Part shown: one piece after another, positions 46,201 to 56,711 of the stretch
How positions within the stretch are numbered: the first letter of the stretch is position 1
Layout of the letters: each line of letters begins with the position of its first letter
Source: Escallonia rubra
Taxonomy: Eukaryota > Streptophyta > Magnoliopsida > Escalloniales > Escalloniaceae
Direction of reading: 5' to 3'
Assembly: GCA_033065855.1 (NCBI GenBank)
Contig: JAVXUO010001478.1
Location: 186,001 to 250,000, forward strand
Length of the DNA: 64,000 nucleotides
Notes under the pieces: generated by a model
The model's database searches: none
Told to the model about the DNA's origin: nothing
What the model saw: the letters and a program-made list of their open reading frames with translations, nothing else
Translations under genes and position numbers: made by a program

Positions 46201-47404
46201 TTCTACAAACCTATGCTGGAAATGGCCGCTCTTGAGCAACTTCGTATCACAGATAATTATATCAAAACTTCAGTCAGTGGTGCTCCATCCGGATGAAGGA
46301 AACAACGACAAATTTATATGGCAATACACCAAAAATGGTCACTTCACAGCTAAATCAGCTTATCAAACATTTCAAGAGGTGGAAGATGAAACTCAATGCA
46401 GAGATTGGAAACGGTTATGGGCTGCCAAAGGTCATCCACGTTCCAAGCACTTCATATGGTTGGTTCGCCACAACGTATTGATGACAAACGAGTTAAAGGT
46501 ACGCCGCCACATTGATGTTGATGATCTATGTCCAGTATGCCACACCGCTACTGAATCTGCGGTCCACGCTCTTCGAGACTGCACACATGCTAAGAAGGTA
46601 TGGAAAAAACTTGTCAAACCGTGCTTCTGGCCTATATTTTTTTCGCAAAACATAAGTGCTTGGATCGATTGGAACTTGAAAAATAAGGATATCTCGATAT
46701 ATACTTGGGACGAATGGAGTTTCATTTTTACCGAAGTTGCGTATTCATTGTGGCATTGGAGGAATAAAGCTGTACATGAGCAAGCTGGTGTGTTACCTGA
46801 TGATCTAGCACAAATCATTCTATCCAAAGTTAAGGAGGCAAGTATGTTCATAAATCAGACCACAAGTACTGCACCATCTCAACCACTTGTATGTCATTGG
46901 TCACCTCCAAATATTGATTGGATAAAAGTTAACGTTGATGGAGCTGCTGAAGGAAATCCAGGACGAGCTGGTGTAGCTGGATTAGCGCGTGATCACTGTG
47001 GCCAATGGCTATTTGGTTTTATTCAGCACATTGGGGTCACAAATAGCCGCACGACTGAACTATGGGCCATATGGCAGGGACTGCAGCTTTCTTGGGATAA
47101 GGAATTCAAAAAAGTGATTTTAGAATCCGATGCTTTAGAGGCAATTGAAGCCATTACAAACAACTCATTCATGGATCCAGACAGAAACCTGATCCTCCGA
47201 ATACAGAACTTACTTGAAAAGGAATGGGACTGCAGATTGATATTCATTTGGCGGGAATCTAATGCTTGTGCCGACAAATTGGCACAATCAAGCAAGAGTG
47301 GATCTTACGGACTTCGAATTTTGGCTGCTCCACCTCTAAATCTTTCCGATATTCTGGCGACAGATGCTCGTGGCACACACCGTGCACGAGGGATTAAGAT
47401 GTAG
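43286..47404 (+). CDS. LINE ORF2: endonuclease, reverse transcriptase and RNase H, 1372 aa
   Basis: This is the replicase of the element, which nicks target DNA and copies the RNA there. Residues 1-230 are an exonuclease/endonuclease/phosphatase domain with Asn7, Glu36, GDFND at 137-141 and the closing HSDH at 222-225. The reverse transcriptase spans about 460-760: 'KSPGPDGLQP', 'FRPISLCNVV', 'KVDLEKAYDRVNW', 'GIRQGDPLSPYLF' and the catalytic FADD at 686-689. A zinc-binding reverse transcriptase extension region follows (about 1080-1140, 'RHIDVDDLCPVC', 'HALRDCTHAKKVW'). A C-terminal RNase H (RVT_3) has Asp1218, Glu1258, Asp1282 and Asp1330 all present. No stop or frameshift is seen. The start MKVLLWNCDGAG is the usual one for this family. 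Confidence 0.93.
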   Translation: MKVLLWNCDGAGNATFLRNLVELVKTHNPEIFVLMEVRVQGHRSEDILRRTGYNKVHCIETRGFSGGIWLFWRKDWIDVEILPSHNQVLNAVVKGNDREDWLFSAVYATPNRTTKSDLWNYLEEMTSNMQLPWLVAGDFNDIANSTEKWGGIPASRNRCSTFVNRINSCQLLDLGFQGPPFTWFRNRNGHCYLKERLDRGLCNRQWRLNFPEAFIKHLPRTHSDHCPILIDTKGETPPAHSLRPFRFEAAWLTHPDFNRLVKDNWIYEQQNVQGTICRFVESVKSWNFHVFGNIFRNKKILLARIAGIQRYLGTKRSVFLENLEKRLVWAYNHTLLQEEIFWFQKSRSSWLNFGDRNTAYFHMSTVIRRRKNRIACLKDSEGGWCSDPIRLKELAVQHFRALYSDTHDTNNGFDIRPLFPCISQQEMNSLVTPVTLIEVKEATFSMKPYKSPGPDGLQPIFFQRYWDIVGHSLLDTVQYAMDKGSLPERINDTLICLIPKQDNPETFSHFRPISLCNVVLKIITKVLVRRLRPFLAKWIEPTQCSFIPERQASDNIVVVQEMIHTIRRFKGKKGGMVIKVDLEKAYDRVNWHFLQDTLVDMGLPAPWISLIMESVTSTKFSILWNGERTECFTPSRGIRQGDPLSPYLFVFCMECLTHMINESVRQKVWKPIKPARGGPNISHIFFADDLLLFTEASTQQAVVLQQVLEKFCAISGQKMNLHKSKIYVSPNIPGRTARAISTTCQIPLTSNLGRYLGIPLLHERIRKNTYNFVLEKVQKRLSNWKAACLSLASRVTLIKSVTSTIPTYVMQSTKIPKAICHAIDRCNKRFLWGGSTDCKKLHLLKWDTVCQSKSAGGLGLRKMSEVNKVLMAKMGWRILTQKSSLWVRVLASKYMNHGQDPWSPARSNSSYVWRSIIHGRDILTQGIKRRIGNGRATYFWKDKWLVEQPLADLVIAPLSSTQEEQMVHELWDSTNLCWKWPLLSNFVSQIIISKLQSVVLHPDEGNNDKFIWQYTKNGHFTAKSAYQTFQEVEDETQCRDWKRLWAAKGHPRSKHFIWLVRHNVLMTNELKVRRHIDVDDLCPVCHTATESAVHALRDCTHAKKVWKKLVKPCFWPIFFSQNISAWIDWNLKNKDISIYTWDEWSFIFTEVAYSLWHWRNKAVHEQAGVLPDDLAQIILSKVKEASMFINQTTSTAPSQPLVCHWSPPNIDWIKVNVDGAAEGNPGRAGVAGLARDHCGQWLFGFIQHIGVTNSRTTELWAIWQGLQLSWDKEFKKVILESDALEAIEAITNNSFMDPDRNLILRIQNLLEKEWDCRLIFIWRESNACADKLAQSSKSGSYGLRILAAPPLNLSDILATDARGTHRARGIKM

Positions 47405-47449
47405 TGTATATGCACCTTTCTTCAAGCACCACAAAAAAAAAAGTTCAGG

Positions 47450-48557
47450 CCAACTCCTAGGCCGATGGTAGCCAAGCATTGTACGAGTTCTCTTTGAAGC
47501 TACAGGGGTCTTAAGAATGACCGCATCCTCGGCCACCCTCGTCAATCCGCACGTTAATTGCTAGGTAGACAACGATCATCAGGTGCGACCAGTTGTAGTA
47601 GTTCTCAGGTTGAAGACACGGAGAAAGAGCGTTTAGACAGACTTGTTGAAGAAAAATTTGCGATGATGATCCAACAAGGTTTTATTATGCCCAGAGCCAA
47701 ACATAGGTAATACCAATTTTCTTAAGTAGTTATGTATTGTGGTCACTTAGTCTGTGATCTTGATGATGACGAGGTTGATGGGTCTGCCGACTAGTATGTT
47801 TTTGTATGTCTTGATTGTAGTTGTGTAAAGTACACTTGACTCATTTTTCCAATTTTGGTTGAAGACTGTGTATGTACCTGAGTTAACGTTTTTCTTTGTC
47901 AATTTGACGTGATTTTAATGGCCTATGTTTATAGTTTGATGATATAAAGCTTTGTTGATGTGCTTGGCTTAGGATTGACGTATTGAAATGAATTCGGAAC
48001 TTGTTTTTGGATGTGTAAAGCAGATTGGTTTTAGACAAGTTATTTGAATGAATGCGGGATGGGTTATTAAATGAATGCGGGACACGTTTTGGTTTTTGAA
48101 TGAATGCGGGATGGGTTATTAAATGAATGCGGGATTATTGAATTAGTTTTGAATGAATGCGGGACATGTTGTTGAATTGGGTTTGGACAAGAGGTCAAAA
48201 CATACCAAATATTTTAAAGCATAACCCAAGTTTAGCGACCGCGCAATTGCGATCGCTAAACTGTATAATGCGGTCGATAAATAAAACATTTTAAATTAAA
48301 AAAAATATAGCAACCCCAATATCGGTTGCTAAATTAGAAAAATCGGTCGCTAAATAAAACACCAATTTAAATTTAAAAAATATTTAGTGACCGCCCAAAT
48401 TTGGTCAACGCGGTCGCTAAATTTAGCGACTGATATTTAAATAAGATCGCTAAAGTTTCGCAACTAGGCCTCTAGCGACCGTGTTTTGCGGTCGCTAAAA
48501 CTGTTTAGAGATCGCATTACCTCTTGGCGGTCGCTAAAGGGGCAGTTTCTTGTAGTG
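47450..48557 (+). mobile_element. CACTA element, right part with 3' terminus
   Basis: Just after the LINE the interrupted coding exon resumes in broken frames ('ADGSQALYEFSLKLQG', then 'NDRILGHPRQSAR', 'SSGATSCSSSQVEDTEKERL', 'DRLVEEKFAMMIQQGF'), matching the C-terminal coiled part of En/Spm-associated proteins. The element ends at 48557 with 'ggcagtttcttgtagtg', the reverse complement of CACTACAAGAAACTGCC, the diagnostic CACTA terminus. Between 48232 and 48540 lie about a dozen subterminal copies of TAGCGACCG/CGGTCGCTA in both orientations. The matching 5' end was not found, so the element appears truncated or rearranged on the left. Confidence 0.75.
48044..48170 (+). repeat. Minisatellite built on 'gaatgaatgcgggatgggttattaa'
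   Basis: A composite unit of about 52 bp with two 'aatgaatgcggga' words occurs at 48044 and 48096, with a partial third near 48147. It lies inside the right arm of the CACTA relic, just before the subterminal repeats. Confidence 0.6.
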
Positions 48558-49279
48558 GTAGGATTGCCACATATTGACCCTTGAACTTCTTAATTTTTTC
48601 TTTTCAACTTTCGTTCTTAAATCTCCTTGACCAATTTGTAGTTTATACTATGGAACTCAATTTCAATTATTATTGAAAAATTCTCAACAAATTTTCTCAA
48701 TTTATCTAGAAATTGGAACATTAGACTTTCAAACTAGAAAATGTACCTCTCATTACCCATTGGTAGGTTATACTAGAATAGAATGTGTATTTGAACTTGA
48801 ACATTGACCACATGGTATATAAATTCACTAAGAATTTGAAGTAGCCGTAGCCTTTAACTACAAATAAATTAGTGACCAATGGCCTATACTATTTGCACAA
48901 CCTCGGAACCAAAATTTCCAAATACTCACATATTTTTTGGCCTGCTGCTACATCTTAGGATTCCCATAAGTGTCTTGGAGACAATTTTAAATCTTGTAGA
49001 AGCAGCTCACTTCCTTCACTTATAAACATAAATCTAGTAAGGTGCACTTCTATGACTTGTACCCCCCTTTAAAGACATATTTAAAAAAAAACATTTCTTA
49101 CCCCCATTTTGTTTTCAAACAAGTGCAGCTACCTTGACGTGACATGAAGATCAAAGTCTTCGTTAGGTCGGTGCGTATGCAAAGTGTTTTCCCATTAAAC
49201 TAGAACATTAGAAATTACTCGTTTTCTAGTTGATTTCCATTTGCATGTTACTTTTCATTTTAACTCATCTTCTTGGAAG
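48558..49279. other. Intergenic / 3' part of a copia relic
   Basis: No gene is seen. On the minus strand the part from about 49250 to 49130 continues the copia relic downstream of its RNase H ('ctaatgttctagtttaatggg', 'gcatacgcaccgacctaacg'), as expected for the end of pol and the following non-coding region. Confidence 0.4.
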
Positions 49280-49640
49280 TCAGCCATATTACAACCCTGC
49301 TTAGGCCTTTTGTAAATGCATCTACCAAATTGTCTTTGGACTTTACATAATTAATAGTAACAACTCTTTTGTTAAGTTGTGCTTTAATATAGCTATGTTT
49401 TAAACATCTACGTCTTGACTTTTCACTATATACCTTATGGTATGTTGTGTTAGTACTGCCTCTTAAGACATAGGAAAATCTCTATTAACAAATCTTTAAG
49501 TCATCTGCTTCCTTTGTTGCTACTGCCAAAGCAATAATCTCAGACTCCATAGTAGAATGTAAAAGCAAATTTTGTTTCTCAGAACCTCAAGAAATGGCTC
49601 CTTCACCCACGGTAAAATCCTACCTCTTGTGGTCTTCTTT
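49280..49640 (-). pseudogene. Ty1/copia pol relic (RNase H C-terminus)
   Basis: Minus-strand frames, with stops and frameshifts, read 'TVGEGAIS', 'STMESEIIALAVATKEADDL', 'KSRRRCLKHSYIKAQL' and 'VVTINYVKSKDNLVDAFTKG'. These are the well-known C-terminal motifs of copia pol (the usual text is STMESEFIAL... and NYVKSKDNLADPLTKGL). I found no LTRs or upstream integrase/RT nearby. It is an old fragment. Confidence 0.7.
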
Positions 49641-49649
49641 TCATTATAG

Positions 49650-51785
49650 TCTGTAAACCGAACTAAAATCTAAACGATATAGAACATATCAATCATATAT
49701 AGCTTGTACATGTCATTGATTATATAGTGGATCCTTACATAGTTTCTAGCTACTAATAAAACAGTGCTTTGTGACTCAAATAACAACTTAAGTCATACTT
49801 ACTAAGTAGGCTAATATTATTTGATCCAAACATTATTCAAAAGTAAAGTTATATTTTATTTAAATTGCACATAATCTTATTATATTCAATATACAATAAG
49901 TATTATTCCAATCATAGCCTTTATCATTGATGCACGAGAAACAATGAGTGAATATACAAGAGATATTGATGACTGGACTTTTGTGGTTGCACGTCAGTGC
50001 TCTCATTACTTTTCTTTTTCTTTGAGCTTTTAAGGTTTTGCTTATTTGGCTTTCCTTAGTACCATATATATGGAAATAATCAATGAATTTCATTGAGAAT
50101 AACTTGGTATATAATAGGCCGATTGAGTTTATAGTTGATTTTAAAAAATTGATCCGTAAACCGAACAGAGGCTGGTCTTAGCAATGAAAAAGCAAACCAT
50201 TTATTTATTTGGTCGGCTTGGATTGGATCAGTTCAGCTTAATCAGTTTAAGCAGTTCAGATTGATTTGAACAACTTGATGCTGACCCTTTTTGTACTTAA
50301 TTATTTGATAAAACGGTGTATCTTTTTGTCCCTTACACCTGGTTTTGTATACTAGAAACAAATCCGATTATTGAAAATTTCCCAACGGAAACTGCATAGA
50401 ACTATTCCAACTTATAAATCTTGAGGCTAACTAATATAAATTTATGTGGGAAATGTTATGTTGAGGCTAGATAAATGTCACGGACTTATTAAGTTGGCAC
50501 GTAGCATAGGCGTGCACATGAAATATAGACATTGGACGGTATACGGGTCTGACATGCAATGACACAACCTAATGCATTTGGGTCTGGATCGAACCTGACA
50601 TCGTCCAAACGCTGGGGCAATCTATTGAGAAAAATGTCTGGTAGCCTCATTTAGGTATAACCAGCTGTATCTTTATGAAAATGTCCTTTGATTCGTGATA
50701 AGTCGTAACAGAGAAACACTAAGTTTGTATACAGGAATGTTCGACCTCCAGGGGTGATAGACTGTGCATTCAAAACCTCTTTTATGACGAGTGCCATGGG
50801 TGCGTGAGGAGGTCACGAAGAGCCGTTGTAGGCTTGTAGCATGTGGGGTGCTAACTTAAGATGGGACTCATGGGACTTGTTTCACCCCTTGAAAAAACGT
50901 AAAGGATTAGGCGTGGCAGCTGTACATACTCATTATGCGAGTGAATAGCTCAGAGATACACATAAGTAATATAGGCATTGAACCACTCAACTGACGTGGT
51001 GTGTAATACTATAACCTAATGCCTTGGATTTTGCACTGACCCTAACCTCTCCTAGGCACTTGGAAATTAATTGAGAAAAAAAGTTTGGGGCTTCATTTGT
51101 ATAAAGTGAGGTCTGTGATACATGGCTCTTGCTATACCCACTCGGAGACTATAACACCTTAATGGTGGAGTTCGATCACAATCCTCGTACTTTTAAACAC
51201 ATGTCCTAAAAAGAAGAAATGCGACGGCCATTCCAAATTTGGAGGCTTCTAGACTAAACATGCAAAAGTTGTAGGGCATGATGGGATCGCAAAGATTGTT
51301 AAGGATAAAACCTTATTAGGTTCACTTTCTAACGGCTTAGTTTTTAGACATTTAACTAACAACGTGTCTCATGCTTAACAAAACGAAAGGATCGCAAGTG
51401 TTAACTCGAGGAACCCAGTCCAACCTAGCACATAATAGCCCTGTTTTTCTAGTGTGTTTGAATTTCAAAACGATATTCAACAAGTGCATAAGTGAGACAA
51501 AACCAAAATTGGATGATAGTTAAGTTATTATGAGTTGGTGAAAGCAGAAGTAAAGCGAATATCTTCCATTAGATATGTACGAGAGCATGTTTGAGATTGA
51601 TTTCAAAAGCACATTTTAGATTGAATCATAGTCACCTCTCAAAAGCATCTTTAAGTTAGTTTACTGAAATTAGCTTTAAGTTATGGATATTTTTCAGAGG
51701 AAAAAGTACAAAAAGTAGTTTAAATATAATTATTGTTTAAATTAAATGTTCTAAAAGGTCTTAAAAATTAATAAAGATATTTTAA
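49650..51785. other. Intergenic with a degenerate internal duplication
   Basis: No gene is seen. A segment around 50560-50700 ('aacctaatgcattt...attgagaaaaatgtctggtagcctcatttaggtata') is echoed at 51010-51130 ('aacctaatgccttgga...attgagaaaaaaagtttggggcttcatttgtata'). It is probably further retrotransposon-derived sequence. Confidence 0.4.
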
Positions 51786-51787
51786 TA

Positions 51788-53260
51788 CTCCCTCCGTCCT
51801 ACATAATTTGGTCAACTTTTTTTGCATGCAGATTAAGGTTTTAAGCGATATATTGTGTATTTCTGATTCTACCCTTTACATAGAGGAGAAGAAAGTGGGT
51901 CAGGAAAGAGAAAATGGGTTAACAGAGTGTTAAATATGAAAAGAGAAATGAATAAAAAACTGTAAGAAAGTGGATCAGGAAAAATAAAATGAGTTGATGG
52001 AGATTTAAGAGTCTGTTTAACAACATTGTAGTTTTTAGTTTTAGTGTTTTAAAAAGAAAACCCAAAATTTGTTATGATTTTTGTTTAAAAAAGTAGATGT
52101 TTGATAGATCAGTTTTGGTTTTTTTTTTTTTCAGTTTTTGTTTCTTTTAAGAAGATTTTATTTTCCTTTATGTTCCTTCTTTCCCAAAACACCAGTTTTC
52201 ATTACAACCAACCAACACCATCACGCCACAGTATCACCGCAGCCCATAGCTAGTAACCACCACCAATCACGATGAACCGCCAAAACCTCGATGGAGCAAC
52301 TGCTACCCAAAAACCAAATCTGATAAGATCGACGGTAGTAGAGAAACGACAGTGACAAGAGATGGCATTGACGGAATGGCGAGATCAACGACGGGTGGTT
52401 GGAAGTAGTGAAATCGACGGGTTTGACGTTAATTGATGGTGGTCGTGATGTTGTCCGATTGCGGTGTTGTCTGATTATGACGTTATCCGACGTTGATCAT
52501 CGTCGACAATTATGGAGGTGTACTTAGTGGTTAAGATGGTGGTAGTAGTGCTTGGTGGTTGTGATGTTTTCCACTTGGTTGATGCGACGCAATGGTGGAA
52601 CCGATTTGTGCGGTGGTGATGGCGGTGGTAAGGCAAATATGCCGATGGCAAGTGGCAACGGCGAATTGTGGCGGCAACGAAAAAGATTTGTTGGTGTGCC
52701 AGTGGTAAACTGGTGACTGGGGCAGATATGTGGTAGCGCGACAGTAGGGTGACGAAGGTGGGGTGGTTGGGGCGGCGGCTGGGTGGCGACGGTGGTTGTT
52801 TGCTGGTGATAGTGGTGGTGAGGGCTTAGAAGGTAAGTAGTAGTAGTGATGAAAATTATGAAATGAAATGAGTTTTTAAAATGTGGATAGTAAATTGTTT
52901 CTAATAAAGTTTGATAGTTAGATTTCAAAACAAAAACTAAAACTGAAAACCCAAAATTCCAAAAAGACTTTTCAGAAATAACCAAATTTTAAAAACTGGT
53001 TTCAAAACTGAAGGGATAAAGAAACGAAAGTTGTCTATCAAACGGGTTTTTCCTCCAGCTTACAAAACTGGAGAAAAAACTGAAAACAAAAACTCTGTCA
53101 ACACACTGCCTTAAACGATGAGAGATAAATAGAATAAGAAAAGTGTAAAATGAGTAAATATATGAAAGTACCTACACAATTTTTCTTAATTTAAAAATAA
53201 GCAACTTTTCTGAGATGGTCTAAAAAAGAAAATTGATCAAATTACGTGGGACGGAGGAAG
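51788..53260. mobile_element. Stowaway (Tc1/mariner-type) MITE, split by a nested insertion
   Basis: The left end 'ctccctccgtcctacataatttggtcaa' and the right end 'ttgatcaaattacgtgggacggaggaag' are inverted repeats and are each flanked by TA (51786-51787 and 53261-53262). CTCCCTCCGTCC is the canonical Stowaway terminus. Without the 1.1-kb insert at 52009-53110 the MITE would be about 370 bp, a plausible size. Confidence 0.85.
52009..53110. mobile_element. PIF/Harbinger-like element nested in the Stowaway MITE
   Basis: The left end 'gagtctgtttaacaac' continues with 'gtagtttttagttttag'; the right end, reversed, reads 'ggcagtgtgttgacagagtttttgttttcag'. TTAA lies on both sides (52005-52008, 53111-53114), in line with the TTA/TAA duplications of this superfamily. 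The core is GGTGGTGGCGG-rich; the 153-codon minus frame inside is low-complexity. It is similar in plan to family A but has different ends. Confidence 0.6.
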
Positions 53261-53593
53261 TATTTTACTTGGACAAAACTGATTATAAAAAATTAATAAT
53301 TAATAATTCTCATTCTCATGAGTTATAATTCGATATACCCGTTCATAACTTTTAAGAGCTGATTTACTAGTTTTGTATTTTTCCCAAACACATAACAGGG
53401 AGAGACCAATGTCTGATAGCATTGCAAAGCAAAGCAAACTTTTTCTTGGTCAAACAATGGCAGTTCACCTCCTTTTGTTCTTCCCTTTGCCTTTGGTAGT
53501 GAGAAAAGCAAAGTCCACCAATATTGACCCAGCTTCCTTCCATAACTTCACACACCCATTTCACAGACTTCCCTTTCACAAGAACCAGGATCA

Positions 53594-55962
53594 ATGAATT
53601 CAGCAGATCCACCATTCCGATGCTTGTCACTCCTTGCTCTGGTCATCACCTTCACTTTCACAATTCTCGCCCAAGCAAAACCCATTCGCCAATCCTGTTA
53701 CTCCTCATGTGGAAGCATCCAAAACATCAGCTACCCTTTTCGCCTTGCCTCTGACCGGCCAATCACCTGCGGCGACCCATCCTACGAGCTTTCTTGCTTG
53801 AACAACAGAACTGTCATGAGCCTCTACACAGGATTGTTCTACGTCGAGCAAATCTCATACGACAAACGCACAATCCACCTAGTTGATGTGAACTTGTCCG
53901 GCGGCACTTGCAATCTGCCCTACGGGACTGTATCGTCCGGCCAAATGAACAACGACATCCGATACTGGGGAACAACTTATCGGAACTACGCCAGCTTCAT
54001 GAACTGCTCTAGGGTTATTACTGATCCAGCTTACAGAGAACTGCCTTGCCTTGGGAGAAATGTATCACACGTCTATGTTAACGTGCAGTCGGGCAGCTAC
54101 ACGCTCTCTAGCCTTCCTGCTGGGTGTGTTTTTATCTCGATGATTCCTGCAGCTGCCTCAGAGGTGGACTACCCTTCTTACGATGCTATAAGGGAATTAC
54201 TCAAATTGGGTTTCGATTTGGAATGGTCAGTTGAGTGCAGGGATTGCTTGTTATTGTCAAACTCTAGTTGTTATGTCACGAAATATCAGAGACCCTTGAA
54301 TTATTACTGCGAAGATCTCGGTTAGTTTGATCTGGAACTATGTTTCATTAGTTAATCTTTTGTTGGCTTAGCATAAGTTGGATCATTCTTGGTGGCATAT
54401 TCTTGTGCAGATAGTATATACTCCATTGCAGTTCGAGTTTTCTTTGCACTTATTGGGACTTTGATAGGTAATTTCGTGTTTTCTGTTCATTTACACTTGT
54501 TGTTTTCGTTTTCATTAATTTGTATTCTCTTGTTCATTTACCATTTCAAAATTGTATTTTACGAGTTTTCTATGGTGTTTTTGAGCTAAAATTGCCTGAA
54601 ACACTTCCATTGTGTTTCTTGAAGCAAAAGAACCAACAATGAGAATTAAGAATGTATCAACCAAAACAAGAATTGGTGAATGGAAACCGTATGAGAAGTC
54701 GTGGAATAATTGAAAGGATGAAAAGGGTATTTGAACATGCCTTTGTGTTTATGCTTTCTGGATTAACTTCTTATGATTTTACTCTTGCAGATCTATTATT
54801 GATCGGTAGATTTGTCATCGCTCCTACCATTATAGTTGTATACCTGATCCACAAATTTTGCAAAGAGAGAAAGGCGGTTGACAATGTTGAAAAATTTCTG
54901 CAAAATCAGGAGAGCTTGATGCCAAAAAGGTACGCTTACAATGACCTTGTTGCAATGACAAACCACTTCAAAGATAAATTGGGGAAAGGCGGATTTGGAG
55001 CTGTTTATAAGGGGCAGCTTCCAGGTGGCTATTTAATTGCTGTTAAAATGCTTGAAAATGCCAAGTTTAGTGGAGAAGAATTCATCAGTGAAGTCTCAAC
55101 CATCGGAAGAATTCACCATGTGAATGTGGTGCAGCTAGTAGGGTTCTGTTCCGAGGGGTCCAAAAGGGCTCTTGTTTATGAATTCATGCCTAATGGATCA
55201 CTAGACAAGCATATTTTCTCAGGAAAGGGAAAGGGTCAGTCATTTAGCTGGGAGAAGCTCCTCGAAATTGCATTAGGCACAGCGAGAGGGATCGAATATC
55301 TGCACAATGGATGCGATGATTGCATTCTGCATTTCGACATTAAGCCTCACAATATCCTGTTAGACCAGAATTATATCCCAAAAGTGGCAGATTTCGGCCT
55401 TGCAAAGCTCTACCCGAAGGAGAATGATTTTGTCTCTGTTAGTACTACAAGAGGCACAGTGGGGTACATTGCTCCCGAATTGATTTCCAGGAACTTCGGA
55501 TCGGTTTCTACTAAGACAGATGTGTATAGTTTTGGTATGGTGTTGTTGGAAATGGCAGGAGAAAGGAAGAATGCTGATGTAAAGGCCAAAAGTTCGAGCG
55601 ATGCTTACTTCCCAGCATGGATATATGACCACTTAGATACGGGAGATTTAGGGCTTGAGAATGTTACAGAGTCTCAGATAGGAATTGCGAGAAAGTTGTG
55701 TACAATTGGGCTATGGTGCATCCAAATGCAGGGTTCTGCTCGTCCTTCCATGACCAAAGTTATTGAATTGTTAGAAGGAAGCACATACGATCTCAAAATG
55801 CCTCCCAGGCCTTTCTCATCTTCTCCTCAACCTTTCTCTATAGATGAGCCTGTATCGGACACTTTAGGCACTTCAACAGAGTCGATATCCGAGTCCATGG
55901 AAGACTGCTTGCATGGTGACAACAGGGGATATTCTCACCAATCTAATGTGGCTACTTTCTAA
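53594..55962 (+). CDS. LRK10L: LRK10-like receptor kinase A (GUB_WAK ectodomain), 3 exons, 651 aa
   Basis: A plasma-membrane receptor-like kinase of the LRK10L group, related to wheat leaf-rust kinase Lr10. Exons: 53594-54320, 54411-54467, 54791-55962, all phase-1 joins. Residues 1-29 are a signal peptide ending AQA. A GUB_WAK_bind-type domain follows (CYSSCGSIQNISYPFRL, ITCGDPSYELSCLNN, LSGGTCNLP), then a WAK_assoc-like Cys block (ECRDCLLLSNSSCYV). The 57-nt middle exon and the start of exon 3 give hydrophobic segments at about 244-261 and 263-284. The kinase has the loop GKGGFGAV (326-333), Lys347, HFD with Asp444 in HFDIKPHNILLD, and DFG Asp462; it is non-RD, as usual for this subgroup. 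It appears intact. The ligand is unknown; defence or stress signalling is an inference from relatives. It is a tandem paralogue of the gene at 57728. Confidence 0.88.
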
Positions 55963-56700
55963 TGGCAGGGATGCACTTCGACTGTGAGACTCTTACACTC
56001 CTCCCCCCTTCATTTGTATTGGGGGGGTGGGTGGGAGATTCGGCTTGGTGGGTACGAGAAAGTCTCGACATCAATGTAACCGTTATTATTCTTGAAAGAT
56101 AAGATACGGATTGACTTGTTAATAGTGAGTGAAAAGATGGTTACAAAGTCACGTTTTAAATACAAAATGAAAATATTTTACAAGGTTACGATATTCAATT
56201 TCTAAAAGATAAAAATTTGATTTTATGCATCAGAAAGCAATGATCACCGCCCTCAATGCAGAAAAAAAAGTGTCAAAGAGATGGACTATCGGACAGTGAA
56301 TACTGTGAAAATGTGACAGTGCGTATTAGGCTTGCAAGCTTAATCTTCCATCTTGACATGTTTAGATGTAACTCTTCGTTTGTAACTGCACTCGTGAAGT
56401 AGTTTTTGAAGGGATCAGAGCGGACTAATATATTTATTTATGCACTGGTTGAAGTCGGTTATGTAATTTAGACGAGGTTCCAAAGTTCCCAACCATATAT
56501 CTAGCCAGGTAAATCAAGAAGTATCAGACTTGCAGTACCTTAGAACAAGAGGTATCTGATAAGAGAGTATCCACCAATTTTAGGTCGACACATGAAACTC
56601 ATACTATCCAACTCACTTCGCAAATTCATTCTCAAAATCCTCGCTTGAAGATGCATCAGAGCACAGGCCCGACTTAGTCTGGATTTTCACTTTTGTTGAG
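55963..56700. other. Spacer between the two receptor kinase genes
   Basis: Contains the 3' UTR of gene A with G- and C-runs near 56004-56036. No other gene or element is seen. Confidence 0.4.
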
Positions 56701-56711
56701 GCACTAGGCCG

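Larger units (their letters stand above)
41269..47437 (+). mobile_element. L1-type LINE (non-LTR retrotransposon), apparently full length
   Basis: Order: short leader, ORF1 (DUF4283 plus zinc knuckle), ORF2 (endonuclease, reverse transcriptase, RNase H), about 30-bp 3' UTR and an A-tail of 10 at 47433-47442. The flanks are 'aaaaacttcagg' (41257-41268) and 'aaaaagttcagg' (47438-47449), a likely target duplication with 11 of 12 matches, partly merged with the tail. The host sequence is a CACTA coding exon that continues on both sides, which fixes the insertion point. Both ORFs are free of stops and frameshifts. The leader is only about 40-56 bases, so a small 5' truncation is possible. Confidence 0.85.

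Noticed and set aside
48044..48170. Regularly spaced repeats resembling a CRISPR array
   Set aside because: Plant nuclear context, only about three composite units, spacers not distinct, and location inside a CACTA arm: a minisatellite.
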